From assembly GCA_019308905.1 (NCBI GenBank), contig JAFDHF010000001.1, positions 170,045-234,044 of the forward strand: a DNA stretch of 64,000 bases. Direction: 5' to 3'. Position 1 is the first letter of the stretch. Each line of letters starts with the position of its first letter. The DNA is from Deltaproteobacteria bacterium (GTDB lineage Bacteria; Desulfobacterota; BSN033; WVXP01). The notes beneath the pieces are model-generated. The model worked only from the letters and a program-made list of their open reading frames with translations. It had not been told where the DNA came from and searched no databases. Of the stretch, positions 46,397 through 56,467 are shown piece by piece. Made by a program: the position numbers and the translations under genes.

Positions 46397-49300
46397 ATGA
46401 AGCGGCGCGATAGACTGGCCCTTTGGGCTGCGGCAATCGCAAGCACCATTGTGGTCCTGTTTTTGGCTTTGATCATTCTCCTGCCCCGGCTGATCAATTT
46501 CCAGCCCGTGCGAGAAAAGATCCTGGGCCGTATCTCTCATGCAGTAGGAGGCCGGGTCGAACTCGAGCGGATGGATCTCTTCCTTTTCCCCAGGCCCGGT
46601 GTAATAGCTCGCGGGGTGAGTCTCTCCATCCCTGGAATAATCGGGGGAACCCTGCGCTCTGCAGGAATCTATCCTGAGATTCTCCCCCTTTTTGCCGGCC
46701 GGCTTCAGATCTCCCGGATCGAGATTCGATCTCCGGATTTCACGGCGGCACTTCCCGACAAGCCGCAAGAAAAGCCGAAGAAACACCCACCGCCCCCTGT
46801 TGAGTCCGTCAAGCAAAAGGTGGGACATCTCCTGGCGGTTCTAACCTCAAAGGTACCAGGTCTTGCCGTGAGAGTGAGCAATGGGAAGCTCCGTCTCTCT
46901 CGAGGAGGTCGGCCTGCCGCCCGGTTTGAGGCCATCGAGGCGCGCATCGACCTACCACCAAACAGACTCAAGGTCAACCTGGGTTGTACTTCAAACCTCT
47001 GGGAAAGCATGTCCTTCACCGGGTTTCTCGACCCCGAGAATCTCGGTGCTGCCGGCCAATTAGCACTCGTAAACTTCAAGGCCCACGAGTTGCCTGCCCT
47101 CGTTCCCGGCCGTGGCCGACCGACTATTCGAGATTCGCAGGTGGATCTCGATCTCCGTTTCAGGGCCGAGGGGCTAAGTGTTCTCCACGGGGAACTGCAG
47201 GGTTCCATTTCGGAACTCACCCTCGGGAAGGGGGATCAGAAGGTAGTCATCAAGGGCAAGGATCTGATGGGGACTCTCGATCTGAGCCGGGATCTGGCAG
47301 AAATATCCCTCACGGGCTTCGATCTTGAGTATCCGCGCCTCAATCTCTCTGGAAGCCTCCTGGCAAGGAACGCCTCTCCACGATTGAGTCTGAAGCTCGA
47401 GGGGAGGGAGGTCGACGTTTCATCCACACGGCAGGTGCTTCTCGCACTGGCAGGAGATTCACCAACCCTAGAGAAGCTCTTCACCATAGTGAGGGGAGGC
47501 CTGGTACCCCTGATCACGGCCGAGGCCGAGGGAAATTCGCCGGTCGATTTGCTGAAACCGGAAAACATGGTCATCAGGGGGAGCATCGCCGGGGGAGATA
47601 TCTTCATTCCAGGGTCTGACTTCAACCTCGGCAAGGTCGACTTCGATCTCCAGGCTGTGGAGGGAGATGTGGTCATCTCCAAGGGCCTGCTCCGCGGGCA
47701 GAACCTTCGAGCCCGGTGGAAGGAAACCGAGATCACCGGGGGTAGTATCACCCTCGGCCTGAGGGGCGGGGATGCGCCCTTCCATCTCGATACGGTGCTG
47801 AAGGCAGACCTCCGCCGGTTGCCTGGTGTGCTCAAGGACCTGATAAAGAGCAGACCCTTGCGCAGAGAGATCGCCCTTGTGAGCGACCTCAAGGGCAGTG
47901 CAACAGGAAGGCTTGTCTTGGGGGAGACCACACGATCGATCCAAGCCGGTGTGGATATCTCAAGATTCAACCTGTCGGCCAGGTATCGCCCTATTCCCTA
48001 TCCCCTGAAAATACGGAGCGGGAAGTTTTCCTACCGCGGAGGCAGGATCGCGGTAAAGGACATCGAGGGTACACTGGGAAGGTCCTCCTTCTCAGGGCTC
48101 ACCGGAGGTGTGCGCTTTGGAAGGCCTCCTTCTCTTGAGATCCTCTCGGGGAAGTTCTCGATCCTGCTGGATGAGATCTATCCGTGGCTTTCCTCCCTCA
48201 AGGGACTGAAGGCCGCTCTCAAGGATCTCGAGTCCGTGAGCGGCATCCTCAGTTTCTCATCCATGCGTCTGGAGGGGCCTCTTTCCGCACCTCAACGATG
48301 GCGTTTCAGGACAAATGGAAAGATCGAGGGTCTCGTCGTGGATTCTCGGTTTCTCCCGGGCCGGTTGGCAGCCGACGGCGCTGGATTCGAGGCAACCGAG
48401 AAGAAAATCTCTATCACAGATGCCCGGGCTCGCCTTCTGGATGCCTCTGGGAGGGTGTCGGGGGATCTCAGGGGCTATCGACAAGGGCCCGGCAGGCTCC
48501 TTCTTGCCATCCAAGGAAGGCTCGGGCCTAAGGCCGCCTCCTGGGTTTCAGACCTGGCCCGCCTGCCCCAGAGGCTCAGGGTCCGCTCCCCCCTCTCGAT
48601 CTCAAAGGGGAAACTGGGATGGAAGGGCAAGGGGAGGCTATCTTTTTCGGGTGATCTGGCCGTGGAAGACGGTCCCGTGGTCTCTCTCGACCTCCTCGCG
48701 AACCCAGGGGAACTTACTATCAAGAAGCTGCTTGTTGAGGATGGAGCCTCTCGTGCGAGTCTTGCCGTCGGCCTCAAGAAGAGGGAGCTCCATCTTGGCT
48801 TCAAGGGACACCTGGACAAGGCGACTCTCGACGGGCTTCTCGTGAAAAACCGGGTTCTCGCCGGACGGATCGACGGGGACTTCGAGGCTCACATCCTGTT
48901 CGACCAGCCCATGGGTTCGACGGCTCACGGAAAGCTCCAGGCAGTCGGGCTCGGCAACCCGCTGGGACTGAAGGTGCCGGTGAACATAGAGAAGGTCTCC
49001 CTCATCGCCACGGGAAACAGGCTCGAGGTCGAATCTGCCAGCCTCACGATGGGAGGCCACCACGTGAGCCTTTACGGAGATCTGAATCTTTCAGGAGAAG
49101 AGTTCACGATCGATATGGCTCTGTCTGCAGACGGCCTTGAGTGGAGCGGGATAAAACGGATAATAGGAGGAGAGAATCGGCCAAGCCCATCTGAAAAGGC
49201 CGAAAAGACGTGGGCTTTGCCGCTGCGAGGACATCTAAGAGTCAAATCAGAGTATTTCACCTATGGGAGGTTCACCTGGAGGCCCTTTCACGCTGACATC

Positions 49301-50062
49301 TCCTTTGGTCATGACGAGGTGACAGTCGCCGTCACCGATGCGGATTTGTGCGGGATTTCGACTCCCGGGGTCATAAAGATCACTCCTCAGGTTGTGTCAC
49401 TTGATTTCAAAGCGGCTTCCACGGGCCAGGACCTGACACACACGCTGCAGTGCGTCGCGAACGAGGAAGTGCTCGTGACAGGCAGCCTCGACTTCAAGGG
49501 GGAGATCACGGGCCGGGGCAGGCCGGAAGAGCTTGTTCGGTCCCTGAGAGGAGGTTTCAAACTCGTTGCCAGGAACGGCCTGGTCCGCCACGAGATACGG
49601 TTCGAAAAGGTCCTCGCCCTTCTCAATCTCACCGAAATCTTCGTGGGTAAGGCACCAGAGTTGGGCAAAAAGGGGGTTCCATACGATTCCATAAGGATCA
49701 AAGGGGATCTCAAGGGGGACAAGCTCACGATAGAAGAAGGGATCATGGACTCTCCTATTATGAAGCTCGCCTGGCACGGTGAACTCGATCTGATCGACCA
49801 GCAAATGGATTTCAAGGTTCTGGTAGCCCCACTGAAAACCGTGGACCGCATCGTCAAGCTCGTTCCACTGGTTCGTGAGATCCTCGGAGGGTCTCTCGTC
49901 TCAATTCCCGTCGAGGTCAAGGGTGATTTGACAGACCCGACGGTTGTGACTCTCTCTCCCTCGGCAGTTGGAGCCCAACTTCTGGGTATCTTCACGAGAA
50001 CCCTCACGCTCCCTGTCAAGATAGTAGAACCCGTGCTCTCTGAGAAGAAGGAAAAGTGGTAG
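46397..50062 (+). CDS. AsmA-family envelope protein
   Basis: 1221 residues. One N-terminal membrane anchor (about 9-31) is followed by the AsmA opening (VELERMDLFLFPRPGVIARG ... IRSPDFTAALP), a long beta-rich middle with repeated LSLKLEG/GDLxxxG-like strands, and a C-terminal AsmA_2-like region (FKGEITGRGRPEELVRSLRG, then DSIRIKGDLKGDKLTIEEG). AsmA-like and related long proteins form periplasm-spanning lipid conduits or modulate outer membrane assembly. It is encoded alone on this strand and converges on the FG-GAP gene 24 bases away. Confidence 0.85.
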   Translation: MKRRDRLALWAAAIASTIVVLFLALIILLPRLINFQPVREKILGRISHAVGGRVELERMDLFLFPRPGVIARGVSLSIPGIIGGTLRSAGIYPEILPLFAGRLQISRIEIRSPDFTAALPDKPQEKPKKHPPPPVESVKQKVGHLLAVLTSKVPGLAVRVSNGKLRLSRGGRPAARFEAIEARIDLPPNRLKVNLGCTSNLWESMSFTGFLDPENLGAAGQLALVNFKAHELPALVPGRGRPTIRDSQVDLDLRFRAEGLSVLHGELQGSISELTLGKGDQKVVIKGKDLMGTLDLSRDLAEISLTGFDLEYPRLNLSGSLLARNASPRLSLKLEGREVDVSSTRQVLLALAGDSPTLEKLFTIVRGGLVPLITAEAEGNSPVDLLKPENMVIRGSIAGGDIFIPGSDFNLGKVDFDLQAVEGDVVISKGLLRGQNLRARWKETEITGGSITLGLRGGDAPFHLDTVLKADLRRLPGVLKDLIKSRPLRREIALVSDLKGSATGRLVLGETTRSIQAGVDISRFNLSARYRPIPYPLKIRSGKFSYRGGRIAVKDIEGTLGRSSFSGLTGGVRFGRPPSLEILSGKFSILLDEIYPWLSSLKGLKAALKDLESVSGILSFSSMRLEGPLSAPQRWRFRTNGKIEGLVVDSRFLPGRLAADGAGFEATEKKISITDARARLLDASGRVSGDLRGYRQGPGRLLLAIQGRLGPKAASWVSDLARLPQRLRVRSPLSISKGKLGWKGKGRLSFSGDLAVEDGPVVSLDLLANPGELTIKKLLVEDGASRASLAVGLKKRELHLGFKGHLDKATLDGLLVKNRVLAGRIDGDFEAHILFDQPMGSTAHGKLQAVGLGNPLGLKVPVNIEKVSLIATGNRLEVESASLTMGGHHVSLYGDLNLSGEEFTIDMALSADGLEWSGIKRIIGGENRPSPSEKAEKTWALPLRGHLRVKSEYFTYGRFTWRPFHADISFGHDEVTVAVTDADLCGISTPGVIKITPQVVSLDFKAASTGQDLTHTLQCVANEEVLVTGSLDFKGEITGRGRPEELVRSLRGGFKLVARNGLVRHEIRFEKVLALLNLTEIFVGKAPELGKKGVPYDSIRIKGDLKGDKLTIEEGIMDSPIMKLAWHGELDLIDQQMDFKVLVAPLKTVDRIVKLVPLVREILGGSLVSIPVEVKGDLTDPTVVTLSPSAVGAQLLGIFTRTLTLPVKIVEPVLSEKKEKW

Positions 50063-50086
50063 AAGAATCCCTCAGCCGGCAACCGG

Positions 50087-51133
50087 TTAGGGCCCGTTAA
50101 GAAGCGCGGTAACATTAACGGTCGAGGAGTTCGCCACCGCCAGATCCAGCCCCCCGTCTCCATCCAAATCCCCTGGGGTGATCGAAGAAGGCTCTCCCGC
50201 CACATGGTAAGGACTCCCCAACGCCTCGCCAAATCCTCCACCAGGCCCGCTCAACTCATTCAACAGCACAGTGACATTCCAGGTCGTCGAGTTCGCCACC
50301 GCCAGATCCAAATCCCCGTCTCCATCCAAATCCCCCAGAGTGATCGAAGAAGGGTCGCCATCGACATCATAAGGACTCCCCGAAAATCCTCCACCAGGCT
50401 CGTTCAACAGCACAGTGACATTCCAGGTCGTCGAGTTCGCCACCGCCAGATCCAAATCCCCGTCTCCATCCAAATCCCCCAGAGTGATCGAAGAAGGCTC
50501 TCCCGCCACATCGTAAGGACTCCCCAACGCCTCACTAAATCCTCCACCAGGCCCGCTCAACTCGTTCAACAGCACAGTAACATTGCGGGTCGAGGAGTTC
50601 GCCACCGCCAGATCCAAATCCCCGTCTCCGTCCAGGTCACCAGTCGTGATAAATGAAGGGGTGCCGGCCACTCCAAAGGGGCTCCCCGGGGCCTTCGTGA
50701 AATCAGCATCGCCCCCGGACACGGCAGCACGGAAGCGAAACACAAACGGTGGATCCAGAGCCGCTCCTGTGGGCGAGGTCACGCCCTTGGTCAGGGTGAT
50801 CTCGACCTCCTCGCCAGGTTTGAAGTCACTGTCAGGAGCAAAGGTCAGAAAGGTTGTTCCGCCCCCGCTGTACATGCCTTCCAGCCTGCCGCTCAGAGAA
50901 CCGTCCGCCACAAAAGTGCTGCTGTCGGCAGGGTTCATGGTCTGGTCAAATTCGACCTTAACCGTTGTATTGACCGCGGCGGCACGTTCGTTGGCAGCAG
51001 GGTCGAGGGCGACGATTTGCACCGATGGAAGAGGGCTTTCCCCGCCGTTTGACGAGCCTCCACCGTTGCACGTTGCCAGGCTCAACGTCAATACCACCGG
51101 CAAGTACGTCTTCCAAGAGATGCCTCTCAACAT
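50087..51133 (-). CDS. Exported FG-GAP/VCBS repeat protein with Ig-like domain
   Basis: 348 residues from the ATG at 51133, with AGGAGA upstream. The signal sequence ends in SLATCNGGGSS, a near-lipobox with Thr before Cys, so lipidation is possible. A Big_5-like domain (about 38-135, NTTVKVEFDQTMNPADSSTF) precedes four FG-GAP repeats with calcium-binding DLDGDGDLDLAVAN loops. The repeats are 54, 48 and 54 residues apart and the last is cut short after LLNGP. Most FG-GAP proteins carry seven repeats for a full propeller, so this looks reduced. Probably surface or extracellular. Confidence 0.85.
   Translation of the reverse strand: MLRGISWKTYLPVVLTLSLATCNGGGSSNGGESPLPSVQIVALDPAANERAAAVNTTVKVEFDQTMNPADSSTFVADGSLSGRLEGMYSGGGTTFLTFAPDSDFKPGEEVEITLTKGVTSPTGAALDPPFVFRFRAAVSGGDADFTKAPGSPFGVAGTPSFITTGDLDGDGDLDLAVANSSTRNVTVLLNELSGPGGGFSEALGSPYDVAGEPSSITLGDLDGDGDLDLAVANSTTWNVTVLLNEPGGGFSGSPYDVDGDPSSITLGDLDGDGDLDLAVANSTTWNVTVLLNELSGPGGGFGEALGSPYHVAGEPSSITPGDLDGDGGLDLAVANSSTVNVTALLNGP
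50117..50700 (-). repeat. In-gene tandem repeats of 162, 144 and 162 bases
   Basis: Units begin at 50117, 50279, 50423 and 50585. Units B (50279-50422) and C (50423-50584) share long identical blocks, including about 70 bases from their first base. B lacks 18 bases of the linker. Confidence 0.85.
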
Positions 51134-51429
51134 TATCGTCTCCTGTAAGGCCGGTCCCTATGCCCGCCCGTTCCCGGTTATTAGCACTCCAAGAACCGTG
51201 AGTACGGAGGGTTCCATCATAGCAGAGTTGAAAATCCTGTCAAGTATTTTTGCATGATTTTACATCAAAACCTCAAGGCCGGGCCACCCCCTCCAACATC
51301 ACGGGCACGACCACTCTGTATCGAAACAAAGCCCGATTGACCGACCCTTGACACCGCGTGTTATAATTTTTCCATAACGATTAGCCCCACAAGCAGATCC
51401 CACACGTAACCATCACGGCAGACTGCTCC
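51134..51429. other. Intergenic region upstream of the FG-GAP gene
   Basis: 296 bases between the divergent FG-GAP gene and cytochrome/TPR pseudogene. It holds a strong minus-strand promoter (51216-51243) and a weaker forward candidate, TTGACC (51337-51342), 19 bases, TATAAT (51362-51367). Confidence 0.5.
51216..51243 (-). promoter_or_regulatory. Strong sigma70 promoter of the FG-GAP gene
   Basis: Reverse strand TTGACA (51238-51243), 16-base spacer ending ACTCTGC, TATGAT (51216-51221). About 82 bases before the ATG. Confidence 0.75.
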
Positions 51430-52287
51430 TTGACACACCCCTCGCTCACGTCGGGAGAGATGTGGCGGTCGAATAGTCGGCAAGGGGACCCGAGATTGGG
51501 TAAGACTAATTTGGCATTAGCCGTTCTTCTCACAACCTGCCTGGCAGCGGGTATCTGGTTAGCCGGAAGGCCGGATGTTGTGCCGGCCCTTGCCGAGGAA
51601 CCTGAGGCATCGCCTCAGTCACAAAAATACACCGGCTCCGTGAGCTGCCGGGAGTGTCACGAGAAGTTCTACAAATTATGGGCACCCTCACACCACGGGC
51701 TGGCCATGCAGCCCTACACTCCCGAGTTTGCCCGTGCCGAGATCGGTGGCGAAACAGGCTGGGTGCTCGAGCGTGGACCCGAGGGAGAGAAGAAGTACGG
51801 GATCGCATATGCCCTGGGCGGAAAGAATGTCTATTATTTTCTCACGACCATGGAGCGGGGCTGCCTCCAGGTTCTGCCTGTGGCCTATGATGTGCGTAGA
51901 AACGCGTGGTACGACGCCGCTGGCCGCGGCAGCCTATAATCTGGCCGTCCTTCTGAGTAGGGACCGTCTAACCGAGGCCGTCTACTGGTGCTCGAAAGCC
52001 TTTGAGCTAAGCCCGAATGCGAAATACGCCTATACCCTTCCTTTTACTTGCGGGAAAAAGGTGATACAGACAGTGCGATCAAGGTGCTGCGACCGACGAT
52101 TGAGCTAGAGCCACCCTACGCTGAGGTCTACCTGCTGCTGGGTGACATCTATGAGAAGCAAGGAAAAGCGGAAGAGGCCCGGGCCGTTTACCGCCAGGCC
52201 CTGGCCACACAAGAGCTTTCCAGACGCGATCGATACCGTTTGGAATCGAGACTCCAGGCCTTGCCGCCCGCCGCAGAGAGTGATTGA
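51430..52287 (+). pseudogene. Decayed cytochrome c (CxxCH) - TPR protein
   Basis: Three pieces of one protein remain. 51430-51939 (169 codons) encodes a signal/anchor, a heme site SCRECHEKFYKLWAPSHHG and the following GGETGWVLERGPEGEKKY. From about 51915 a second frame gives TPR sequence (AYNLAVLLSRDRLTEAVYWC), and from about 52040 a third frame continues it (FYLREKGDTDSAIKVLR) to the stop at 52287. Multiheme cytochrome-TPR proteins of this kind are usually several hundred residues, so the middle, with further hemes, appears deleted, and a frameshift lies near 52040. A non-functional remnant is the best reading. Confidence 0.75.
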
Positions 52288-52369
52288 CAGGCAGGGCTTG
52301 CAATTGCGGTTCCTCGCGGATTGATTCCGCAGGCCACGGGCAAGAAATCGAGACGACGGAGACGAGGTG

Positions 52370-52825
52370 ATGAAAAAGCTGGAAACGTATGTCGATGTGG
52401 AGAGGAGAGACACGGTGAGAAGGTGTGGGATACGGATAAGACCTGTAGTCTTATTGCTCGGCTTGGGATTCGTCCTGGCGGGATGTGCGACCACCCAAGG
52501 CAACAGAGGACCCGATATCAAGGAGATGCTCGCTTCCGCCGGGTTTAAGATGTGGCCCGCCGATACACCCGAGAAACTCGCCCGTCTTGAGGCCTTCCCC
52601 CAGCGTGAGCTCGTCCGCCAAGAACAACGGGACGGCAAGGTCCAATACTTGTATGCGGACGCGACCTTTTGCAGGTGTGCATACGTGGGAACCGAGGAAG
52701 CCTATCGGCGGTATCAACAGCTCGCCCAAGAGAAGAAGGTCGACCACGAGCGAGCGATGGCAGCAAGGGCTCAGAGTGGGGCTATGGATTGGCGGAGATG
52801 GAGCGCATGGGGTACGTATCCCTGA
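52370..52825 (+). CDS. Lipoprotein of unknown function
   Basis: 151 residues from the ATG at 52370 (a GTG one codon earlier is possible). An unusually long charged N-terminus precedes the signal segment and lipobox LAGC (about 37-40). The mature part has DIKEMLASAGFKMWPADTPE, then KVQYLYADATFCRCAYVGTEEAY with a CxC pair. The pattern recalls a small lipoprotein family of uncertain role; I assign no function. It follows the pseudogene on the same strand, in a stretch that looks partly degraded. Confidence 0.65.
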   Translation: MKKLETYVDVERRDTVRRCGIRIRPVVLLLGLGFVLAGCATTQGNRGPDIKEMLASAGFKMWPADTPEKLARLEAFPQRELVRQEQRDGKVQYLYADATFCRCAYVGTEEAYRRYQQLAQEKKVDHERAMAARAQSGAMDWRRWSAWGTYP

Positions 52826-53242
52826 TAGAGAGAAAACCCCCGTGAATGGAGACCGAACCCTACCCTGCTATTACGTCGGCTCGGCTTTGGGAGAGCTGAC
52901 TGTTTCTTTCTGCTGCTTCCTCTCGGCACAATAGAGAATGGCCAGACCGACCGGATGAAGACCGATAACTCATGAAAGCCGCTCTCGGGGCCATTGCCGC
53001 CGCACTGTTTCTGGACCTCGCCCATGGCCCTGTTTGCTTGAAACCAATTACGGCGCTTCGTGCGGGGGAATCGCTCCCCGGACGATGAGGGCCGTCCTCT
53101 CTGAAGGGGAGTTAGGGAAGACCGAAAAGACCGTATACCCTAAGAGAGCCATTCATGTTCTGCCTCCGGCCTTGCGGAAAACATGCTACTATCGTAGAAT
53201 CGGTTCTCGTTGCCGCTGCGCGTCAGAAACAGGAGCCTGCAC
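52826..53242. other. Intergenic stretch with a short exported-peptide ORF
   Basis: 417 bases. A 38-codon ORF at 52972-53088 starts MKAALGAIAAALFLDLAHG, like a signal peptide, and stops soon after. It is either the stub of a lost exported protein or chance. No clear promoter for the following gene was seen. Confidence 0.4.
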
Positions 53243-56200
53243 ATGAATATTCCGTCAACGATCCTACATAGGGTGATTACCGTCCGTTCCGAGGAGTACA
53301 AGGCTTTCGGCTGGACGGCCGGCTTGATGTTCTTGATTCTGTCCAGTCAGATTCTTTTTGCAAACTTTGCCGACACGGCCTTTATCAAGCGATTCGGCGT
53401 CCAGTACCTCCCGCACATGTTCGTCATCGACGCCGTGTTCGTCTTCTTTGCCATGGACCTGGTCCGGGCATTGGTGGGGAAGTACTCTCCCATGGTACTC
53501 CTGACGCGGATCCTCTTGATCTTCGCCGCCGTTGAGGTAATCTGCCGGTTTCTGATCCTGCTGAACTTCTCTCTCCTCTACCCTCTAATCTTTCTCCTGC
53601 GGCTGCAGATCGACGGCGTAATCCTCATTATCTTCTGGAACATCTGCAACGACATCTTTGACACGCGCCAGGCCAAAAGGATCTTCCCCCTGATTACGGC
53701 AGGCGGAATTCTGGGACGTGTCATTGGGAGTTTCTCCACGGACTTCTTGACCCGGGCCACAAACATCGACAATCTTCTCCTCATTTCTGCCGGCCTGCTC
53801 TTTCTGGCAGCCGTGGCCAGCCAGCGGGTCGGACGGCTCTTCCCCTCCCCGGTTGCCGCTTCGAAGATATACGCTTCAAAGAAAAAAGGCTGGTCTTCAC
53901 CCCTTGCCGGTATCAAAGAGATGAGCCTCCTTGCCAAGGGCTCGCTCCTCTTCATGCTTCTAGCAGCCATCCGGGTTCTCCCCAATGTGGTCGGCCCACT
54001 TTTCGATTACCAGTACAGCGTGATCCTAGCCCACACCTTTCCCTCCGAAGAAGCTCTTGCCCAGTTCTACGGGGTATTCCGGGGAATACTGAACGTCATC
54101 ACCTTTGTCGTCCTCATGTTCATCGGAAAGGTACATACCCGGGTCGGGATCCCAAATGCCCTCCTGTTCAGGCCGAGCAACTACTTCTTGGTCTTTGCGC
54201 TTCTCCTGTTTCGCTTCAACGTTATCGTGGGGATATACGGAAGGATAAGCATCAGTGTCATCACCACGACTCTGCACAATCCTGCAAACAACATCCTTAT
54301 CAACCTCTTTCCCGATAGGTTCAGGGCCAAGATACGTCCTTTCCTCCAGATGGTCTCCAGGGCAGGAAGCCTGCTTGGTTCCCTGATACTCGTGGGGCTC
54401 AACGCTTTCATCCCTACCAGCTACTTCTCCATCTTCGGCCTTATCTTCGCGGCCCCTTGGATTCTCGTGACTCTCCGGCTGAAGAAGCGGTATTCCTCCT
54501 TTCTCCTGGAGAGCCTGCTGGAAAAGCAGGTCGACCTGAGAGAGCTCCAGGAGGTCGATCTGACAGTTCTGGTTCAGGACAGGGAAGCCCTCGACACGTT
54601 GCTCAAGGGGTTGCGCGAGGAAAAGGGGCAGGCCGCGGTCCTCTGTGCCCGAATCCTCGACGAAGCCCGCTACCCGAAGCTCGGTGAGACCATACTCTCG
54701 CTTATCGGTGAAAAGGACAGGGCCGTGCAGGCCGAGCTCCTCGACCTGCTGAAGCCGGAGGAAGCGCCCGTAGTTGTTCCGGCCCTGATTGAAATGACCG
54801 AGACGGCCCCTCAAGAACTCCGTCCGCACCTGGTCAGAGCCGTGGCAAGGCTCGCCCCTACCGAAAACATCGACTTTCTAAGGCGAATGTACGAGGCTCC
54901 TGACAGGGCGCTTCAGGCAGAGGCCATTGTCGGGTTATACAACGGCGGGATGGGAGAGACCGGGTATTCCCTTCTTTCAAATTGGCTGGAAAGCCGAGAT
55001 CGGGAAGACTTACTCCTTGCCGTCACCACCGCAGCCAGGACAGGAGAGGCAAAACTGGCCGATGGCCTCTATGCGATTCTTGAAAAGGAGGAAGATCCCG
55101 TAGTCCGCGCAAGAACCATTGAGGCCTTGGGTGCCTTGGACATACCGGGCAGGAATGACAGGATAATCCCATGGCTCAGGAGCCCAAGTCCGGCAGTCAG
55201 ACGTGCCGTCCTTGAAGCCCTGGCCCTGGACGACGAAGAGGCCCTGGGGCAGGCGATCGAGATGCTCGGAGACGAGTCCCCGGACGTGAGAAAGACGGCA
55301 CTGAAACGGATCGAAGAGACCGGCAAAAGGGCCGTCCCACTCCTCCTGAAATCTCTCACCTCTCCCAGGAGGGTCCTCAAAGACGGAGTCCTCACCCTCC
55401 TCGAAAGGCTGGAGGTCAAAGACCTAGAGTTTTCGGAGGTCATCACCAGGGAGATCCGTCAGGCATACGAGAACATTCGCACCATCGAGAGCCTCAAGGC
55501 CCTCGAGCAGACACCCGCCCTCGCCCTCCTGGTCAAGCACCTTCAGGACAGGAACGAAGACGCGGTCTTCACTGTTTTCCGAATCCTGGAGGTTCAGGGA
55601 GGAGGCACACAGATGCGCACCGTCTATCGGGGTCTGAAGGCCGGAGCCAGGGATAGGGCGAACGCTCTCGAAACGCTGGAAACCACCCTCAATCCCGTCC
55701 TGACCCACATTTTGATCCCTCTCATCGAGGACATCCCTGCTCAAGAAAAGCTGAAAATCGCCGGGAAACAATTCGGCCTTGACGGAGCCACACGCTCCGA
55801 CCCTGCATCCGTCCTTGGAGACCTTCTGGTCAGCAACGATCCCATAACCCAGATCTGTGCCCTCTCCGTGATCGGCGAAGCAAGGATGGCAGGGTTTTCT
55901 GATAAACTCGAAAGTCTCAGGAATCATCCGGACCTGATGGTCAGGCAAACAGCGGGGCAGGCCCTGGACAGGATCAAAGGAACCGACAGGGGAACAGAAG
56001 GAAAAACCTCGCTGTCTACGACAGACAAGATGATCCACCTCAAAGGGGCATACATTTTCTCCGACCTTCAGGTCAGAGAGCTCGCAGCCATAAGCTCGGC
56101 AACCACGCAAAAGGACTGCTCCGCGGGTGACGTGGTCGTCAGAGAGGGAGATCCGGGCGACAACATGTTCTTGATCATCTCGGGACAATTCTCGGTGATC

Positions 56201-56467
56201 CAGAAGGACGGTACAGACCAAGGCCTGGTCATCAATACGATCGGAAGCGGCGACTACTTCGGAGAGATGGCCCTCTTTGAAGACAAGCCCAGAGCCAATA
56301 CCGTAAAGGCCGATACCGACTCGAAACTCCTGGTTCTTGGAAAGAGTCAATTTGAGGATATCATGAGACATTTCCCTCAGATTCCCATCAATATCTGCCG
56401 GGTCTTCAGCCGCCGGATAAGAGAGTCGGAAGAGAAACTCTCGAGCGGAGGGGAGACCGTTGCCTAG
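53243..56467 (+). CDS. Nucleotide transporter-like (NTT/TLC) protein with HEAT repeats and cyclic-nucleotide-binding domain
   Basis: 1074 residues from the ATG at 53243, with AGGAG seven bases upstream. About 12 membrane segments fill residues 1-415 and resemble ATP/ADP carrier-like MFS proteins (RIFPLITAGGILGRVIGSFS). Residues about 420-920 are HEAT-like helical repeats (VVVPALIEMTETAPQELRPH and many others). The last 130 form a cNMP-binding domain (EGDPGDNMFLIISGQFSVI, IGSGDYFGEMALFEDKPRANT). Transport of nucleotides is not proven for such free-living homologues. It overlaps a nucleotide cyclase gene by eight bases, so cAMP or cGMP made by that enzyme is the obvious ligand. Confidence 0.88.
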   Translation: MNIPSTILHRVITVRSEEYKAFGWTAGLMFLILSSQILFANFADTAFIKRFGVQYLPHMFVIDAVFVFFAMDLVRALVGKYSPMVLLTRILLIFAAVEVICRFLILLNFSLLYPLIFLLRLQIDGVILIIFWNICNDIFDTRQAKRIFPLITAGGILGRVIGSFSTDFLTRATNIDNLLLISAGLLFLAAVASQRVGRLFPSPVAASKIYASKKKGWSSPLAGIKEMSLLAKGSLLFMLLAAIRVLPNVVGPLFDYQYSVILAHTFPSEEALAQFYGVFRGILNVITFVVLMFIGKVHTRVGIPNALLFRPSNYFLVFALLLFRFNVIVGIYGRISISVITTTLHNPANNILINLFPDRFRAKIRPFLQMVSRAGSLLGSLILVGLNAFIPTSYFSIFGLIFAAPWILVTLRLKKRYSSFLLESLLEKQVDLRELQEVDLTVLVQDREALDTLLKGLREEKGQAAVLCARILDEARYPKLGETILSLIGEKDRAVQAELLDLLKPEEAPVVVPALIEMTETAPQELRPHLVRAVARLAPTENIDFLRRMYEAPDRALQAEAIVGLYNGGMGETGYSLLSNWLESRDREDLLLAVTTAARTGEAKLADGLYAILEKEEDPVVRARTIEALGALDIPGRNDRIIPWLRSPSPAVRRAVLEALALDDEEALGQAIEMLGDESPDVRKTALKRIEETGKRAVPLLLKSLTSPRRVLKDGVLTLLERLEVKDLEFSEVITREIRQAYENIRTIESLKALEQTPALALLVKHLQDRNEDAVFTVFRILEVQGGGTQMRTVYRGLKAGARDRANALETLETTLNPVLTHILIPLIEDIPAQEKLKIAGKQFGLDGATRSDPASVLGDLLVSNDPITQICALSVIGEARMAGFSDKLESLRNHPDLMVRQTAGQALDRIKGTDRGTEGKTSLSTTDKMIHLKGAYIFSDLQVRELAAISSATTQKDCSAGDVVVREGDPGDNMFLIISGQFSVIQKDGTDQGLVINTIGSGDYFGEMALFEDKPRANTVKADTDSKLLVLGKSQFEDIMRHFPQIPINICRVFSRRIRESEEKLSSGGETVA

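Noticed and set aside
52972..53088. 38-codon ORF with a signal-peptide-like start
   Set aside because: Too short and with a weak ribosome site to call a gene; recorded only within the intergenic entry.
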